64,000 nucleotides of DNA from Okeanomitos corallinicola TIOX110 (GTDB taxonomy: Bacteria; Cyanobacteriota; Cyanobacteriia; Cyanobacteriales; Nostocaceae): the NCBI RefSeq assembly GCF_038050375.1, contig NZ_CP150886.1, forward strand, positions 620,001 through 684,000, read 5' to 3'. Below, in pieces: positions 26,378 through 39,216 of the stretch. The position numbers were made by a program, and so were the translations under genes. Each line of letters starts with the position of its first letter. Positions within the stretch are counted from its first letter, which is position 1. Under the pieces are notes generated by a model. That model was not told the DNA's origin and did no database searches. It saw nothing but the letters and a program-made list of their open reading frames with translations.

Positions 26378-27952
26378 TTAATTCATGCCTTTTCGGATTA
26401 ATTCCTGAAAGCGGATATCTCCCCGAATATGCAAAAAATCCAGATCAGCAGCTGCCATTTTTGCAAATTCCATAGGTTTAAGATTAATAGCTTGCTCTAA
26501 ATTTTCTAAAGCTTGTTCAACATTACTTTGAGCAGCATAACAACAAGCTTTATTGTACCAAGCATAGTAATCATCAGGTTTGATTTTCAAAGCTTGATCA
26601 TAGGAAAAGATTGCTTCTTCAGTTCTTCCTAAGTCATCCAGTGCATTACCTCGGTTATTCCAAGCGTAATGATCATGGGGCTGAATTTTCAGAGCTTGGT
26701 TATATGATATGACAGCTTCTTCGTTGCGTTTTAACTTTCTCAGTGCAATACCTCGGTTGTACCAAGAATAGTGGTCATGATGGTTAATTTTCAGAGCTTG
26801 ATCATAGGACATAACAGCTTCTTCATACCTGCCTAAATTCCGTAAAGCAATACCAAGATTATTCCAAGCATAGGAGTCTTGAGGATTGAATTTAATTGAT
26901 TGGTTGTATGATAGGATCGCTTCTTCGTTGCGACCTAAATTTCGTAGTGCATTACCTCTATAATACCAACAATAGGAATAATTAGGTTGAATTTCTAGGG
27001 ATTTATCATAACAGGAAATGGCTTCTTCGTTGCGACCTAAATTTTGTAGAGCATTACCACGATTATGCCAAGCATAATTATCATTGGGTCTAATTTTTAA
27101 TGCTTGATCATAAGATAAAATAGCTTCTTCATTACGTCCTAAAATCAGTAATGAATTGCCACGATTATACCAAGCATAATTATCATCAGGTTTAATTTTT
27201 AGTTCTTGCTCATAAAATGTGATTGCAGTTTCGTATTCTTCAGCCGAGTAAAGCAAGTTACCCAATTCAAATATTAAATTGGCTTTGTTACTATCTGTTT
27301 GATGCTTGTCGGTTAGCAACTCTTGAATTTCTAATACTTTTTCTATTTTTTCTTCAGGAGTAAGTTGTAAATATTTTTCATAGTCTCCTTCTAATACAAG
27401 ACGGCGAGATTCTTCTTCAACTAATTCTGGTGTTGTAGGTAGTTCATAGACTCCAGAACGCCAATCAAAAAAGTCGGGTGCGCGATGGATGAGATAATTT
27501 AGGGAGAATGAACGTAGTAAAAATACAAAACAAAATGGGAAATCATCTCTAAATCTTTCTCTTTGCTGGTTGAGGTGATTTAGTATTGGTGGTACTTTTG
27601 TTAAGTTTATAAATTGACCTTCTGTGATTTCTCCAAAGTTTCTTTTTTCATATTTATAGAGTGAATACTCTAGACCTTTGATGAGTAAAATATCAATTTT
27701 TTTACCTTGGATAAAAGAATTAACTTGCTGATATAGTTTATCAATTGGTTCAACTAAACGCAATATTTTAATATTTTTGTGAGGCAGATCATGGGGGATT
27801 TGATTAATAAAACGATCTGAATCTACGGGATTACATTGCACAAAATATAAGCCAAACCCTGTTTTTCTTTCTAGGGAGCAGAGTAAATCTTGATATACTT
27901 CTTGAGGATCTGGGGGCAAGTCATCATCCCAGTGACTATAAATTAGTGTCAT
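26378..27952 (-). CDS. TPR-array protein with an N-terminal domain shared with its operon partner
   Basis: The 524-residue protein begins with the ~190-residue domain described for the short operon member (DDDLPPDPQE ... GLEYSLYKYEKRNFGEITE ... DFFDWRSGVYELP). From about 225 to the end come eight to nine tetratricopeptide units of 34 residues with consensus AWYNRGNALxxLGRNEEAIxSYDQALKIxPxD. The middle units are almost identical, pointing to recent tandem duplication. The TPR array should bind a partner protein. It is the first gene of the operon; the ATPase starts 89 bases later. A heptamer repeat (CTGCCTA) sits in that gap near 26334-26350. Confidence 0.82.
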   Translation of the reverse strand: MTLIYSHWDDDLPPDPQEVYQDLLCSLERKTGFGLYFVQCNPVDSDRFINQIPHDLPHKNIKILRLVEPIDKLYQQVNSFIQGKKIDILLIKGLEYSLYKYEKRNFGEITEGQFINLTKVPPILNHLNQQRERFRDDFPFCFVFLLRSFSLNYLIHRAPDFFDWRSGVYELPTTPELVEEESRRLVLEGDYEKYLQLTPEEKIEKVLEIQELLTDKHQTDSNKANLIFELGNLLYSAEEYETAITFYEQELKIKPDDNYAWYNRGNSLLILGRNEEAILSYDQALKIRPNDNYAWHNRGNALQNLGRNEEAISCYDKSLEIQPNYSYCWYYRGNALRNLGRNEEAILSYNQSIKFNPQDSYAWNNLGIALRNLGRYEEAVMSYDQALKINHHDHYSWYNRGIALRKLKRNEEAVISYNQALKIQPHDHYAWNNRGNALDDLGRTEEAIFSYDQALKIKPDDYYAWYNKACCYAAQSNVEQALENLEQAINLKPMEFAKMAAADLDFLHIRGDIRFQELIRKGMN

Positions 27953-28417
27953 ATATTTTTTATAGTAGATGCTGTCATAAAAACTGAAAGAGTCATGAAT
28001 TTAATATTCTTGGCTAATTTTTTGAATTTTGATATTTATTCATGATTTCGATAATTTTATTGGTGTAATTACGGAAAATAAACAGAAAATTAAAACATTA
28101 CTAATAGTCAAATTTGATGGTTTTTTATGAAGGTTTTTGGCATTTTTATACATTTTGATAAAAAATGGATTTCCTAAAATGGAATTAAATTTATTTATAA
28201 TCTTGACTGTCTGTTATGTATGATATATGACTCCTGTGTATAGAACAGTGAGCAAAGTAACCGCGAGACTAGAAAATTATTACAAAAGTTAGTTTTAAAC
28301 TTATTATAAGTATTGACGCAAAAATAGTGTAAAAAATTATTGTCTGTAATAGACCTGTCCGAAAAAGAATAAAATCATGGTATAACTGCGAAGAAATGGT
28401 GTTTTTTACTAAGTGTC
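27953..28417. other. AT-rich spacer upstream of the TPR/ATPase operon
   Basis: This 465-base stretch is very AT-rich and should hold the promoter of the minus-strand operon. No gene was found; it leads into transposase remnants. Confidence 0.55.
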
Positions 28418-28533
28418 ATGAGTAACATATTTGAGTATATTTAGAACAATCCTCATGAATCACAGCGGTTATTAGTACTAAATTATGAGAAATTAGAACA
28501 ACTGTTAAAGAAAGCAATAAAGCTAGATAATAA
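28418..28533 (+). pseudogene. N-terminal fragment of a transposase
   Basis: The frame from ATG 28418 reads MSNIFEYI, a TAG at 28442-28444, then NNPHESQRLLVLNYEKLEQL and LLKKAIKLDNK. This is the N-terminal pattern of a cyanobacterial transposase family (MSN...YIxxNPxxxxRLLGLxYEQLxxL). It is cut off at about 28533 where an IS5-like end begins. Confidence 0.6.
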
Positions 28534-28803
28534 GAGGATGTTTGAAAAGTCAAAGGTAGTCAATAATCAAGCAAGTCGTCTGAGCATAATACGAATCATT
28601 GCAATATACATAAAAGTTTCAGAAGTTTGGAGTAATCTTTCATAATCCTTGCTCAAACGGCGACTCCAATTGAGCCAACCAAAAGTTCTTTCTACAACCC
28701 AACGCTTTGGTAATAGTACAAAACCCTTCCTCTCTAAAGGTCGCAGAACAATCTGGACAATCCAAAGAAACATATCCATGACCCAATGTAGAAAATTATC
28801 CAT
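28534..28803 (-). pseudogene. IS5-family transposase, C-terminal remnant
   Basis: The 78 codons at 28567-28803 read [20 protein letters not shown] followed by [13 protein letters not shown], the C-terminal catalytic block (including the E of DDE) of IS5/IS1031-type transposases. GAGGATGTTTGAAAAGTC at 28534-28551 looks like the element's terminal repeat. The other end and the N-terminal two thirds are missing, and an IS1380-type element starts 45 bases farther on. It is inserted in, or abuts, another transposase fragment. Confidence 0.78.
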
Positions 28804-28847
28804 CCGGAAAGTGACAAAACAGGGTTATATAAACTTACTGGATTTTT

Positions 28848-30098
28848 CCCGGATTTCTCACAAGAAGAAAAAATCATTGATGAAAAGCCACAGCAAGTGG
28901 CATTTATTTGATACATGAAGCGCGGCGATGATAAAAAATAAATGTCACCGTATAAATTCAACAAAAGTCGTCAAATATATCATATAAATGTCTTGGTATA
29001 TACGGATATAAAAATTATTTTAGTGAACTTAGACATCAAAAAACAGAGTTAAGAAAAAACAAGTTTTTTAACCCTAATAAAAACTAGAAATGAGCGTGAT
29101 AATTGCCGCCAAAGAATTAACCAGGATTGGGTAACAACTGCAAACAACGGTAAGCAGTCGCATAAATATCCTTGTAGGGACAAGAACTATTAATCGCAAT
29201 TAAAACTCGTCTGGTTGTTATCTTAATCAAAGCTCCTAACTTCAACAACTTGGTACGGATAGTACCAACTTGTGCATTCTGTAATTCAGTTTTAACTAAA
29301 CTTTGTTTAATGACTCTCTGTAATTCTGATAATGCTCCTGCTGCTGGGTCTACGTTTGATGGTCTTAATTTGGCTGCTAATAGATGTTTGCCACAGAATA
29401 TATATAGTGGTGCATAACAATATGCTCCATAATATGTGTTGAAAAATACTTGTTCTTGATTTCCATGTACTAAATCATCTGTCACGTCTAGGTCTAAGAT
29501 TATTTGTTTTGGTTCTTTTGGGTATGATTCTAGAAATATTTTGATAAATAATTTTTCTATTTCTGCTGTTGAGTGTCCGATGCGATGATATCTACTTTCT
29601 GTTCCCTGTTCTATGTTTTCTGGACAATGTTCTAAACGATTTAATGTACTTTTCCCTGCTAATATTATTGGTTCATTCTCTTGATTTATTCTTTTTCCTA
29701 TGAAGAGAGCGAACATTGGGTCATGTCTTAGTTCTTCATGGTCGTTGAGGTCTTCATATCCCATGATTAACCCATATATTCTTTGTGCTATGAGGTTTTC
29801 TATTGAATATTGTTTTCTATTTGGCTGCCTGTAATCTTGGAAACATTGCGCTAGTCTTGATGTGATTTGCAGTTTTCTGTCTATCTCCGCAATTAAACTT
29901 AGTCCTGCATCTGATGTTACTCTTCCACCCTGGAAATTTACTACAACTGGCCGAGCTTTTTCTCTTTCAAATTTGAACTGCTTTGGTGTACAATCTGTTG
30001 ATACTGGGGTCATACTTTATAACTGTTGAAATGCTTTCTACATATACATTTTCTCAGTTTTTGACCCCTTTTTTTTATTTCTTTGTGAGAAATCCGGG
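28848..30098 (-). mobile_element. IS1380-family element, internally deleted, with intact ends
   Basis: Perfect 16-bp inverted repeats, CCCGGATTTCTCACAA at 28848-28863 and its complement at 30083-30098, bound a 1251-bp element containing one transposase frame. Both ends are flanked by TTTT, a possible 4-bp target duplication although the flank is low-complexity. It is shorter than a full IS1380-type element because of a deletion in the transposase gene. Confidence 0.8.
29117..30013 (-). pseudogene. IS1380-family transposase with an in-frame internal deletion
   Basis: The 298-residue product matches IS1380 transposases at both ends: FQGGRVTSDAGLSLIAEIDR and GYEDLNDHEELRHDP near the start, ILDLDVTDDLVHGNQEQ (first catalytic Asp region), YCYAPLYIFCGKHLLAAKLR, then jumping from ALSELQRVIKQ to NAQVGTIRTKLLKLGALIKI and the normal C-terminal end RRVLIAINSSCPYKDIYATA. 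Family members are about 430-450 residues, so about 140 central residues, including later catalytic positions, are gone without loss of frame. It should be inactive but its ends could still be moved in trans. Confidence 0.82.
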
Positions 30099-30232
30099 TT
30101 TTATGGGTTTCAACCCTGCTATCTCAAATATTGATGAACTTGCTAAGAAGTAAGACCTCACAAAAAAACCCTTATCCAGAAGCAGTTACAGGTTATTTTC
30201 CCAAAGAATCCCAAAAAAGATAGAAAAAGTAG

Positions 30233-30261
30233 TTGACACAGAAAGAGAGAGTTGCTATATT
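30233..30261 (+). promoter_or_regulatory. rRNA operon promoter
   Basis: A consensus -35 TTGACA (30233-30238) and -10 TATATT (30256-30261) are separated by exactly 17 bases, about 170 bases before the 16S gene. The leader between them and 16S should carry antitermination and processing signals. Confidence 0.8.
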
Positions 30262-30432
30262 TATTTGGGTGAGGCAAACGAAGCCCACAACTGAACCGAG
30301 ACAAAATAATACTTTGAAAGAATAAAGACGACCATTCCTCGTCAAAGAAATTTCAACAAAGAAATCCTTGTAAGGAAGAAAAGAGGATTTCGGAGTAGAG
30401 AAAAATAATAGTAAGAGCTAAACAAACAAACC

Positions 30433-31919
<1,487 letters not shown>

Positions 31920-32160
31920 TTAGGGAGACCTAATCCATTTAGAAATCGAAAGCAATCAGCAATTAGAGACTAAATTGGTCTACTCTAGGTCGGTCGAGAT
32001 TGGTAAGTTCTCTTTCAAAGTATTATTATTGCTCTGGTCAAAATCAGCAACTAGTGAAAAGCTAGACTGCTGGTGAAAGCCAGTCAGAACCTTGAAAACT
32101 GCATAGTAACGCGAAGCAGGCAGTCGAAAGACTGTCAGATGGAAGAAACCAATGGATTGT
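31920..32160 (+). other. 16S-23S internal transcribed spacer without tRNA genes
   Basis: The 241-base spacer starts with the D1-D1' helix (GACCTA 31927-31932 with TAGGTC 31986-31991), then a box B-like stem near 32046-32072 and the antitermination box A GAACCTTGAAAACTGCATA at 32087-32105. No tRNA-Ile or tRNA-Ala is present, one of the spacer types known in heterocystous cyanobacteria. Confidence 0.85.
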
Positions 32161-34984
<2,824 letters not shown>

Positions 34985-35068
34985 CTCATCTCATTGGTCA
35001 ATCATATTTCGCGTTACTTGCAGTCTTCAGGGTTGCTGTTTGATTTGTTATTTTTAATTCTTTAATCA

Positions 35069-35090
35069 CGAATTACGAATTACGAATTAC
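35069..35090. repeat. tandem CGAATTA heptamer repeat
   Basis: Three tandem copies of CGAATTA lie in the short spacer between 23S and 5S. It is a short tandem repeat of the type common in heterocystous cyanobacteria, here inside a transcribed rRNA operon. Confidence 0.75.
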
Positions 35091-35110
35091 AAATTAGCAA
35101 TTAAAAGTTT

Positions 35111-35229
35111 TCCTGGTGTCTATTGCGCGGTGGAACCACTCTGACCCCTTCCCGAACTCAGAGGTGAAACGCTGTTGCGGCCACGATAGTCTGGGGGTTG
35201 CCCCACGCCAAAATAGCTCGATGCCAGGG
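35111..35229 (+). rRNA. rrf: 5S ribosomal RNA
   Basis: The 5' TCCTGGTGTCTA pairs with the 3' end ATGCCAGGG; the internal CCGAACTCAGAGGTGAAACG box is typical of 5S. Length about 119 nt. Confidence 0.95.
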
Positions 35230-35240
35230 CAATAATTCAC

Positions 35241-35283
35241 ACAAAAGCCTCCTCTCTATTAATAGAGGGGCTTTTGTTTTTTG
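35241..35283 (+). terminator. rRNA operon terminator
   Basis: ACAAAAGCC...CTCTATTAATAGAG...GGCTTTTGT forms a long stem ending in a run of T (35278-35282). It lies about 12 bases after the 5S gene. Confidence 0.9.
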
Positions 35284-35702
35284 GGATGCAATGAATGGAT
35301 TTAAACCCTTTTATGATTCTGAGTAAAAATTTACTAAGCTGTTAAGTAGGACTTGGTGAATAAATGTGAAAACATTACAGGGAAAGGGTTTGAGCCGTTT
35401 TCAGGTAAAAAAAGTGCAAGCTTTTACGAGGTGGAAACTTAAAAACCTTGCATTTAATTCCTAGTCCAAGGAAAAATCGTTCCTATCTAACTCTTGAAAC
35501 TGTCACCTGCCTCCACGAAAGGACTTTTATGGCTACGCCACGCTCCGCGAACAGCAAACCCTAAGTAGTCGTGCAAAATAAATTTTATATTTGGGAGAGG
35601 GAACAGGGAACTCTTAACAGGGAACAGGTAAGGTTTACAGAGATTTTTGTTTGTTCCAAAAATGTTAAATTAATTTTGCCGAGGTACTTATATTACCTAA
35701 AT
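35284..35702. other. gene-free region after the rRNA operon
   Basis: No gene is supported here. An imperfect hairpin lies at 35415-35452 (TGCAAG/CTTGCA outer stem), and the word GGCTACGCCACGCTCCGCGA at 35531-35550 belongs to a GC-rich dispersed repeat type common in Nostoc genomes. The 89-codon plus-strand frame starting at 35571 crosses the cobJ terminator and is not credible. Confidence 0.6.
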
Positions 35703-35731
35703 ATAAAAAAAATGTCCGCAAGGGCGGACAT
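35703..35731 (-). terminator. terminator of the cobalamin operon
   Basis: ATGTCCGC (35712-35719) pairs with GCGGACAT (35724-35731) around a four-base loop; on the minus strand the stem is followed by eight T. It lies 190 bases after the cobJ stop codon. Confidence 0.85.
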
Positions 35732-35920
35732 AGATCAGGGCTTCTGTCACTTTTATTGGCTACAATCATGTATGGAACATGATGCTTTTATTGTTGATGA
35801 TAAAACCCGAAAATTCAATAGTTTAACAGCATCTGATTAGACATAATTACTGTAATTATGTCAACTTATTTAGCAAATCTTCTGCATCCTGACTTCTGAA
35901 TTATTGCAAACTTTTTAAAA

Positions 35921-37651
35921 TTACGAATTATACTGCCTTGGTGTATAAACCCTGATATCTTGTGCATCAGTTTCTATTTTCCGAGTTTGAGAAGAACCAA
36001 CAATAATTAATGTTCGCATATCTGCTTCTACAGGTTCTAAATCTTCCAGATTCATTACTTTTACTGCTTGTCCTGGTCTACCAATATTCCAACCTAATAT
36101 CACTGGAGTATCTGGTTTTCTATGTTGTAATAAAATATTTTTAGCTTCTGTTAATTGCCAATTTCTATATTTAGAAACTGGATTATAAAATGCAATCACA
36201 AAATCACCTTGAGCAGCTTTTTCAATCCGTTGAGCGATAATTTCCCAAGGTTTTAAAATGTCAGAAAGGGAAATTACACAAAAGTCATGTCCTAATGGTG
36301 CGCCAATAGCTGCGGCAGTAGCTTGCATGGCGGAAATACCTGGTGCTACTTGAATATCAATAGTCTGCCATTCTGGACAATTATATTTATCTATGACTTC
36401 AAAAACTGCGGTGGCCATGGCATAAATTCCCGGATCACCAGAAGAGACTACCACCACATATTTGCCCTCTGCTGCTAAGTCTAAGGCCATTTTTGCCCTT
36501 GCTTCTTCTTCTCTATTATCAGATTCGTGAATGTTTTTACCATCAGCTAAACTACCAATTAAATTAATATAGGTTTTATATCCAACTAAATCGGTAGCAT
36601 GATTGAGAATTTCTGTAACTTCTGGTGATATCCACTTTTTTGCCCCAGGCCCAGTCCCAATAATGGCTAATTTTCCTTGGGGTTGTCCGATGGTTTCAGG
36701 ATCAATAATTTCGGGAGTAATACTAACAGTAATTTGGGAAGATGGAGAACATAAAGATATACTATTGGCATCTGTACCAGAAGAGACCACAGCTTCATGA
36801 AAACTAAATCCTTTGGTTGTAAATTCTGTTAGTTGACTGGCTGTAAAAAACCGTGTAGGGACTTGAAAAATATTAGCAATGTTTGCAATTATGGGGTTAG
36901 TAGCTAAGTAGATGGGTGCAAGAATTACAGCTACTGAATGAGGGGAAATTTGTATATTTTCTAGTAGTTCGTGAAGGTGTCTGACTGTTTCTGAGTTGGG
37001 AGAAGTAATGGCGATCGCAATATTAGCAGGATGATAAACTAAACAATTAGCTTGAAAAGCTACCTCTTTTTCTGTGACTTTAATTGTTAACTCACCATCG
37101 TCATCTATAGGTAAATTACTCTCACTTAACCAAGGTGCTGTTCCTGCTAATTTAACTTTTGCTCCTGCTAATAAATCAGCAATAAATTTTTTTGCATCAT
37201 CTGGGTTAGCTAAATAATATCCAGTGGGAGGAGATAATAAAGCTGTGCGAAAACGTAAATCTCCTGTGGTGGTAATTGCAGCTTGGATCTGGAAAACTTC
37301 TGCAATTTGTCGTCCCAAATCATTTACCCCATTTAACCCACCCAATAAAGGTACAACTGCGCTACCATCTTCAGCTACTGCTAACACTGGGGGTTCTTGT
37401 CTTTTATCTGTGATTAAAGGTGCTAAAGTTCTAATTAAAATACCCGCTGCACAAATACCAATGATTGGTTTTCCCGCTGCGAATAACTCCCGTAGGGTAT
37501 CACCAAAATTAGTAAAGCTAACATCAACCCCATTAGTACGACTAGCTAAACCGTATAACTTTGCTCCTGGTAAAATATTGACAATTTGCTTTGCTACCGT
37601 AATACTATTTTGACTCAGTATGACTACGGTAGGTTCAACCCTGGTTTTCAT
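35921..37651 (-). CDS. cobJ: CbiG-CobJ fusion: cobalt-precorrin-5A hydrolase / precorrin-3B C17-methyltransferase
   Basis: The 576-residue protein joins two enzymes of corrin-ring synthesis. Residues 1-330 match CbiG (NILPGAKLYGLASRTNGVDV, IGICAAGILIRTLAPLITDK, PPVLAVAEDGSAVVPLLGGL, GVNDLGRQIA and the C-terminal VVSSGTDANSISL), which opens the delta-lactone of cobalt-precorrin-5A in the anaerobic route. Residues 335-576 match CobJ/CbiH (KLAIIGTGPGAKKWISPEVT, VVVVSSGDPGIYAMATAVFE, APGISAMQATAAAIGAPLGH, YNPVSKYRNWQL), the SAM-dependent ring-contracting C17 methylase. This fusion is common in cyanobacteria. It ends the minus-strand cob operon, 200 bases after cobI. Confidence 0.93.
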   Translation of the reverse strand: MKTRVEPTVVILSQNSITVAKQIVNILPGAKLYGLASRTNGVDVSFTNFGDTLRELFAAGKPIIGICAAGILIRTLAPLITDKRQEPPVLAVAEDGSAVVPLLGGLNGVNDLGRQIAEVFQIQAAITTTGDLRFRTALLSPPTGYYLANPDDAKKFIADLLAGAKVKLAGTAPWLSESNLPIDDDGELTIKVTEKEVAFQANCLVYHPANIAIAITSPNSETVRHLHELLENIQISPHSVAVILAPIYLATNPIIANIANIFQVPTRFFTASQLTEFTTKGFSFHEAVVSSGTDANSISLCSPSSQITVSITPEIIDPETIGQPQGKLAIIGTGPGAKKWISPEVTEILNHATDLVGYKTYINLIGSLADGKNIHESDNREEEARAKMALDLAAEGKYVVVVSSGDPGIYAMATAVFEVIDKYNCPEWQTIDIQVAPGISAMQATAAAIGAPLGHDFCVISLSDILKPWEIIAQRIEKAAQGDFVIAFYNPVSKYRNWQLTEAKNILLQHRKPDTPVILGWNIGRPGQAVKVMNLEDLEPVEADMRTLIIVGSSQTRKIETDAQDIRVYTPRQYNS

Positions 37652-37851
37652 TATTATTTAGTATTGATTGTATTAAAATTAACTTATTTATTTTTAGTTG
37701 ATAGTTCTTCCTTATCAAGATTTATCGTACCAGATTTTCAAATCGAAATCAATAGTCTATCTATACTATTGTGCCAATCAGCAATAAAATTTTGAACTTC
37801 TGATATTACAACCACGGGGAATTTTCCCCTACCTACATATCCAATTTCTGA

Positions 37852-38556
37852 TTAGAGTCTTTGTATCGTCGGGATGACAATCATAGAAAAATAAGGTACT
37901 TCTTCGGGTTTGACTTCATCTAAGGGTAAAATTCTTTGTTCTGTAGTGGTTGCCCTTTCAATATATCTTGCCCGTGATTGTAATCCTAGTTGATGCAAGA
38001 CATCACGGACTTTGGCAAAATGACGGCCTAATTTCATAATGGCTGCTGCATCTGTGGCTAATAATTGAGAAATAAGCATTTCTGTGGGCAAAGTGGCAGG
38101 TAACACCGTCAGAATATCGTTGTAGTAGGTGAAGGGTACACCCAAGGATACTGGACAGGCCATCAAAGAAGAAATGCCAGGGACAACTTCTGTTTGATAT
38201 TGATGAGATAACCGAGTAAAAATGTACATGAAAGAACCGTAAAAAAACGGATCACCTTCACAGAGAACTACCACATCTCGACCCGCTGCTAAATGTTCAT
38301 TAATGGGTTCTATTTCTTGGTCATAAACAGATTTAGCTTTTTCTGGTTCTAAAGCACGGGGGAGATGGTAGGAAACCTCGACTTGATTACCGGGTAAATA
38401 TGAAGACACTATTTTGCGAGCGATACTTTCCCGGTCTGTGGCTGACTGATAAGCGATGACAGAGGCCGAACGTAATAAGCGCAATGCTTTTAATGTCAAC
38501 AGTTCTGGATCTCCAGGGCCGACACCGATACCATACAAACGGCCTTTTGAGTTCAT
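37852..38556 (-). CDS. cobI: precorrin-2 C20-methyltransferase
   Basis: The 234-residue enzyme methylates precorrin-2 at C20 with SAM. Recognised by GRLYGIGVGPGDPELLTLKA, VVLCEGDPFFYGSFMYIFTR, VVPGISSLMACPVSLGVPFT and AAAIMKLGRHFAKV, the SAM-dependent tetrapyrrole methylase blocks in the CobI/CbiL order. The start overlaps the cobH stop by four bases (ATGA), so the two are translationally coupled. Confidence 0.94.
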   Translation of the reverse strand: MNSKGRLYGIGVGPGDPELLTLKALRLLRSASVIAYQSATDRESIARKIVSSYLPGNQVEVSYHLPRALEPEKAKSVYDQEIEPINEHLAAGRDVVVLCEGDPFFYGSFMYIFTRLSHQYQTEVVPGISSLMACPVSLGVPFTYYNDILTVLPATLPTEMLISQLLATDAAAIMKLGRHFAKVRDVLHQLGLQSRARYIERATTTEQRILPLDEVKPEEVPYFSMIVIPTIQRL

Positions 38557-39182
38557 ATTTCTTCCTCGGTGGCTATGGCGTTCACAGCAGCGGAGGCGAT
38601 CGCACTACCACCCCGTCGTCCATGTAAAGTTAAAAATGGTACGCCACGACTATTTTCTGCTAATGCCACTTTGGACTCAACTGCCCCTACAAAACCGACA
38701 GGAAAGCCTAAAATAGCGGCTGGACGTGGTACTCCCTCATCTAGCATTTCTAATAATCTAAACAAGGCTGTGGGTGCATTACCAATAGCCACAACTGCCC
38801 CTTCTAAATGGAAACGCCATAATTCTAAGGCTGAAGCTGAACGGGTATTTAATAACCTTTTTGCTATTGTCGGCACTTCGGGATCATTCAAAGTACAGAT
38901 CACAGCATTATTGGTAGGTAGTCTTTTTCTAGTCACACCCTGTGCAACCATATAACTGTCACACAAAACGGGTGCGCCAGCCTCTAAAGCTTTTCTGGCT
39001 GACTCCACCACATCATTGGAATATTCTAATTCTTGGACTATGTCCGGCATTCCACAAGCATGGACTAGACGTACAGCTACTTGAGATATGTCTTCTGGGA
39101 AGTTTTCTAAGTTAGCTTCTGAGCGAATAATGGAGAAAGATTTTCTGTATATTTCGTTGCCATCACGTATATAATCATACAT
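38553..39182 (-). CDS. cobH: precorrin-8X methylmutase
   Basis: CobH/CbiC moves a methyl group from C11 to C12 on the corrin ring. The 209-residue protein shows IRDGNEIYRKSFSIIRSEA, VRLVHACGMPDIV with the catalytic histidine, LCDSYMVAQGVTRKRLPTNN, IGNAPTALFRLLEML and GFPVGFVGAVESK, all conserved. It lies 34 bases after cobG and overlaps cobI. Confidence 0.95.
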   Translation of the reverse strand: MYDYIRDGNEIYRKSFSIIRSEANLENFPEDISQVAVRLVHACGMPDIVQELEYSNDVVESARKALEAGAPVLCDSYMVAQGVTRKRLPTNNAVICTLNDPEVPTIAKRLLNTRSASALELWRFHLEGAVVAIGNAPTALFRLLEMLDEGVPRPAAILGFPVGFVGAVESKVALAENSRGVPFLTLHGRRGGSAIASAAVNAIATEEEI

Positions 39183-39216
39183 AGTCTTGGTTTTGGGATT
39201 AAAAAATTAAATGGAT

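Noticed and set aside
28649-28964. Frames overlapping the IS5 and IS1380 remnants
   Set aside because: Translations have no family features and cross element boundaries.
35571-35840. 89-codon frame after the rRNA operon
   Set aside because: It crosses a strong minus-strand terminator hairpin and has no ribosome site or family resemblance.
37815-37830. GGGGAA-TT-TTCCCC palindrome between cobI and cobJ as a terminator
   Set aside because: No T tract follows on the minus strand, and cobJ appears to belong to the same operon.
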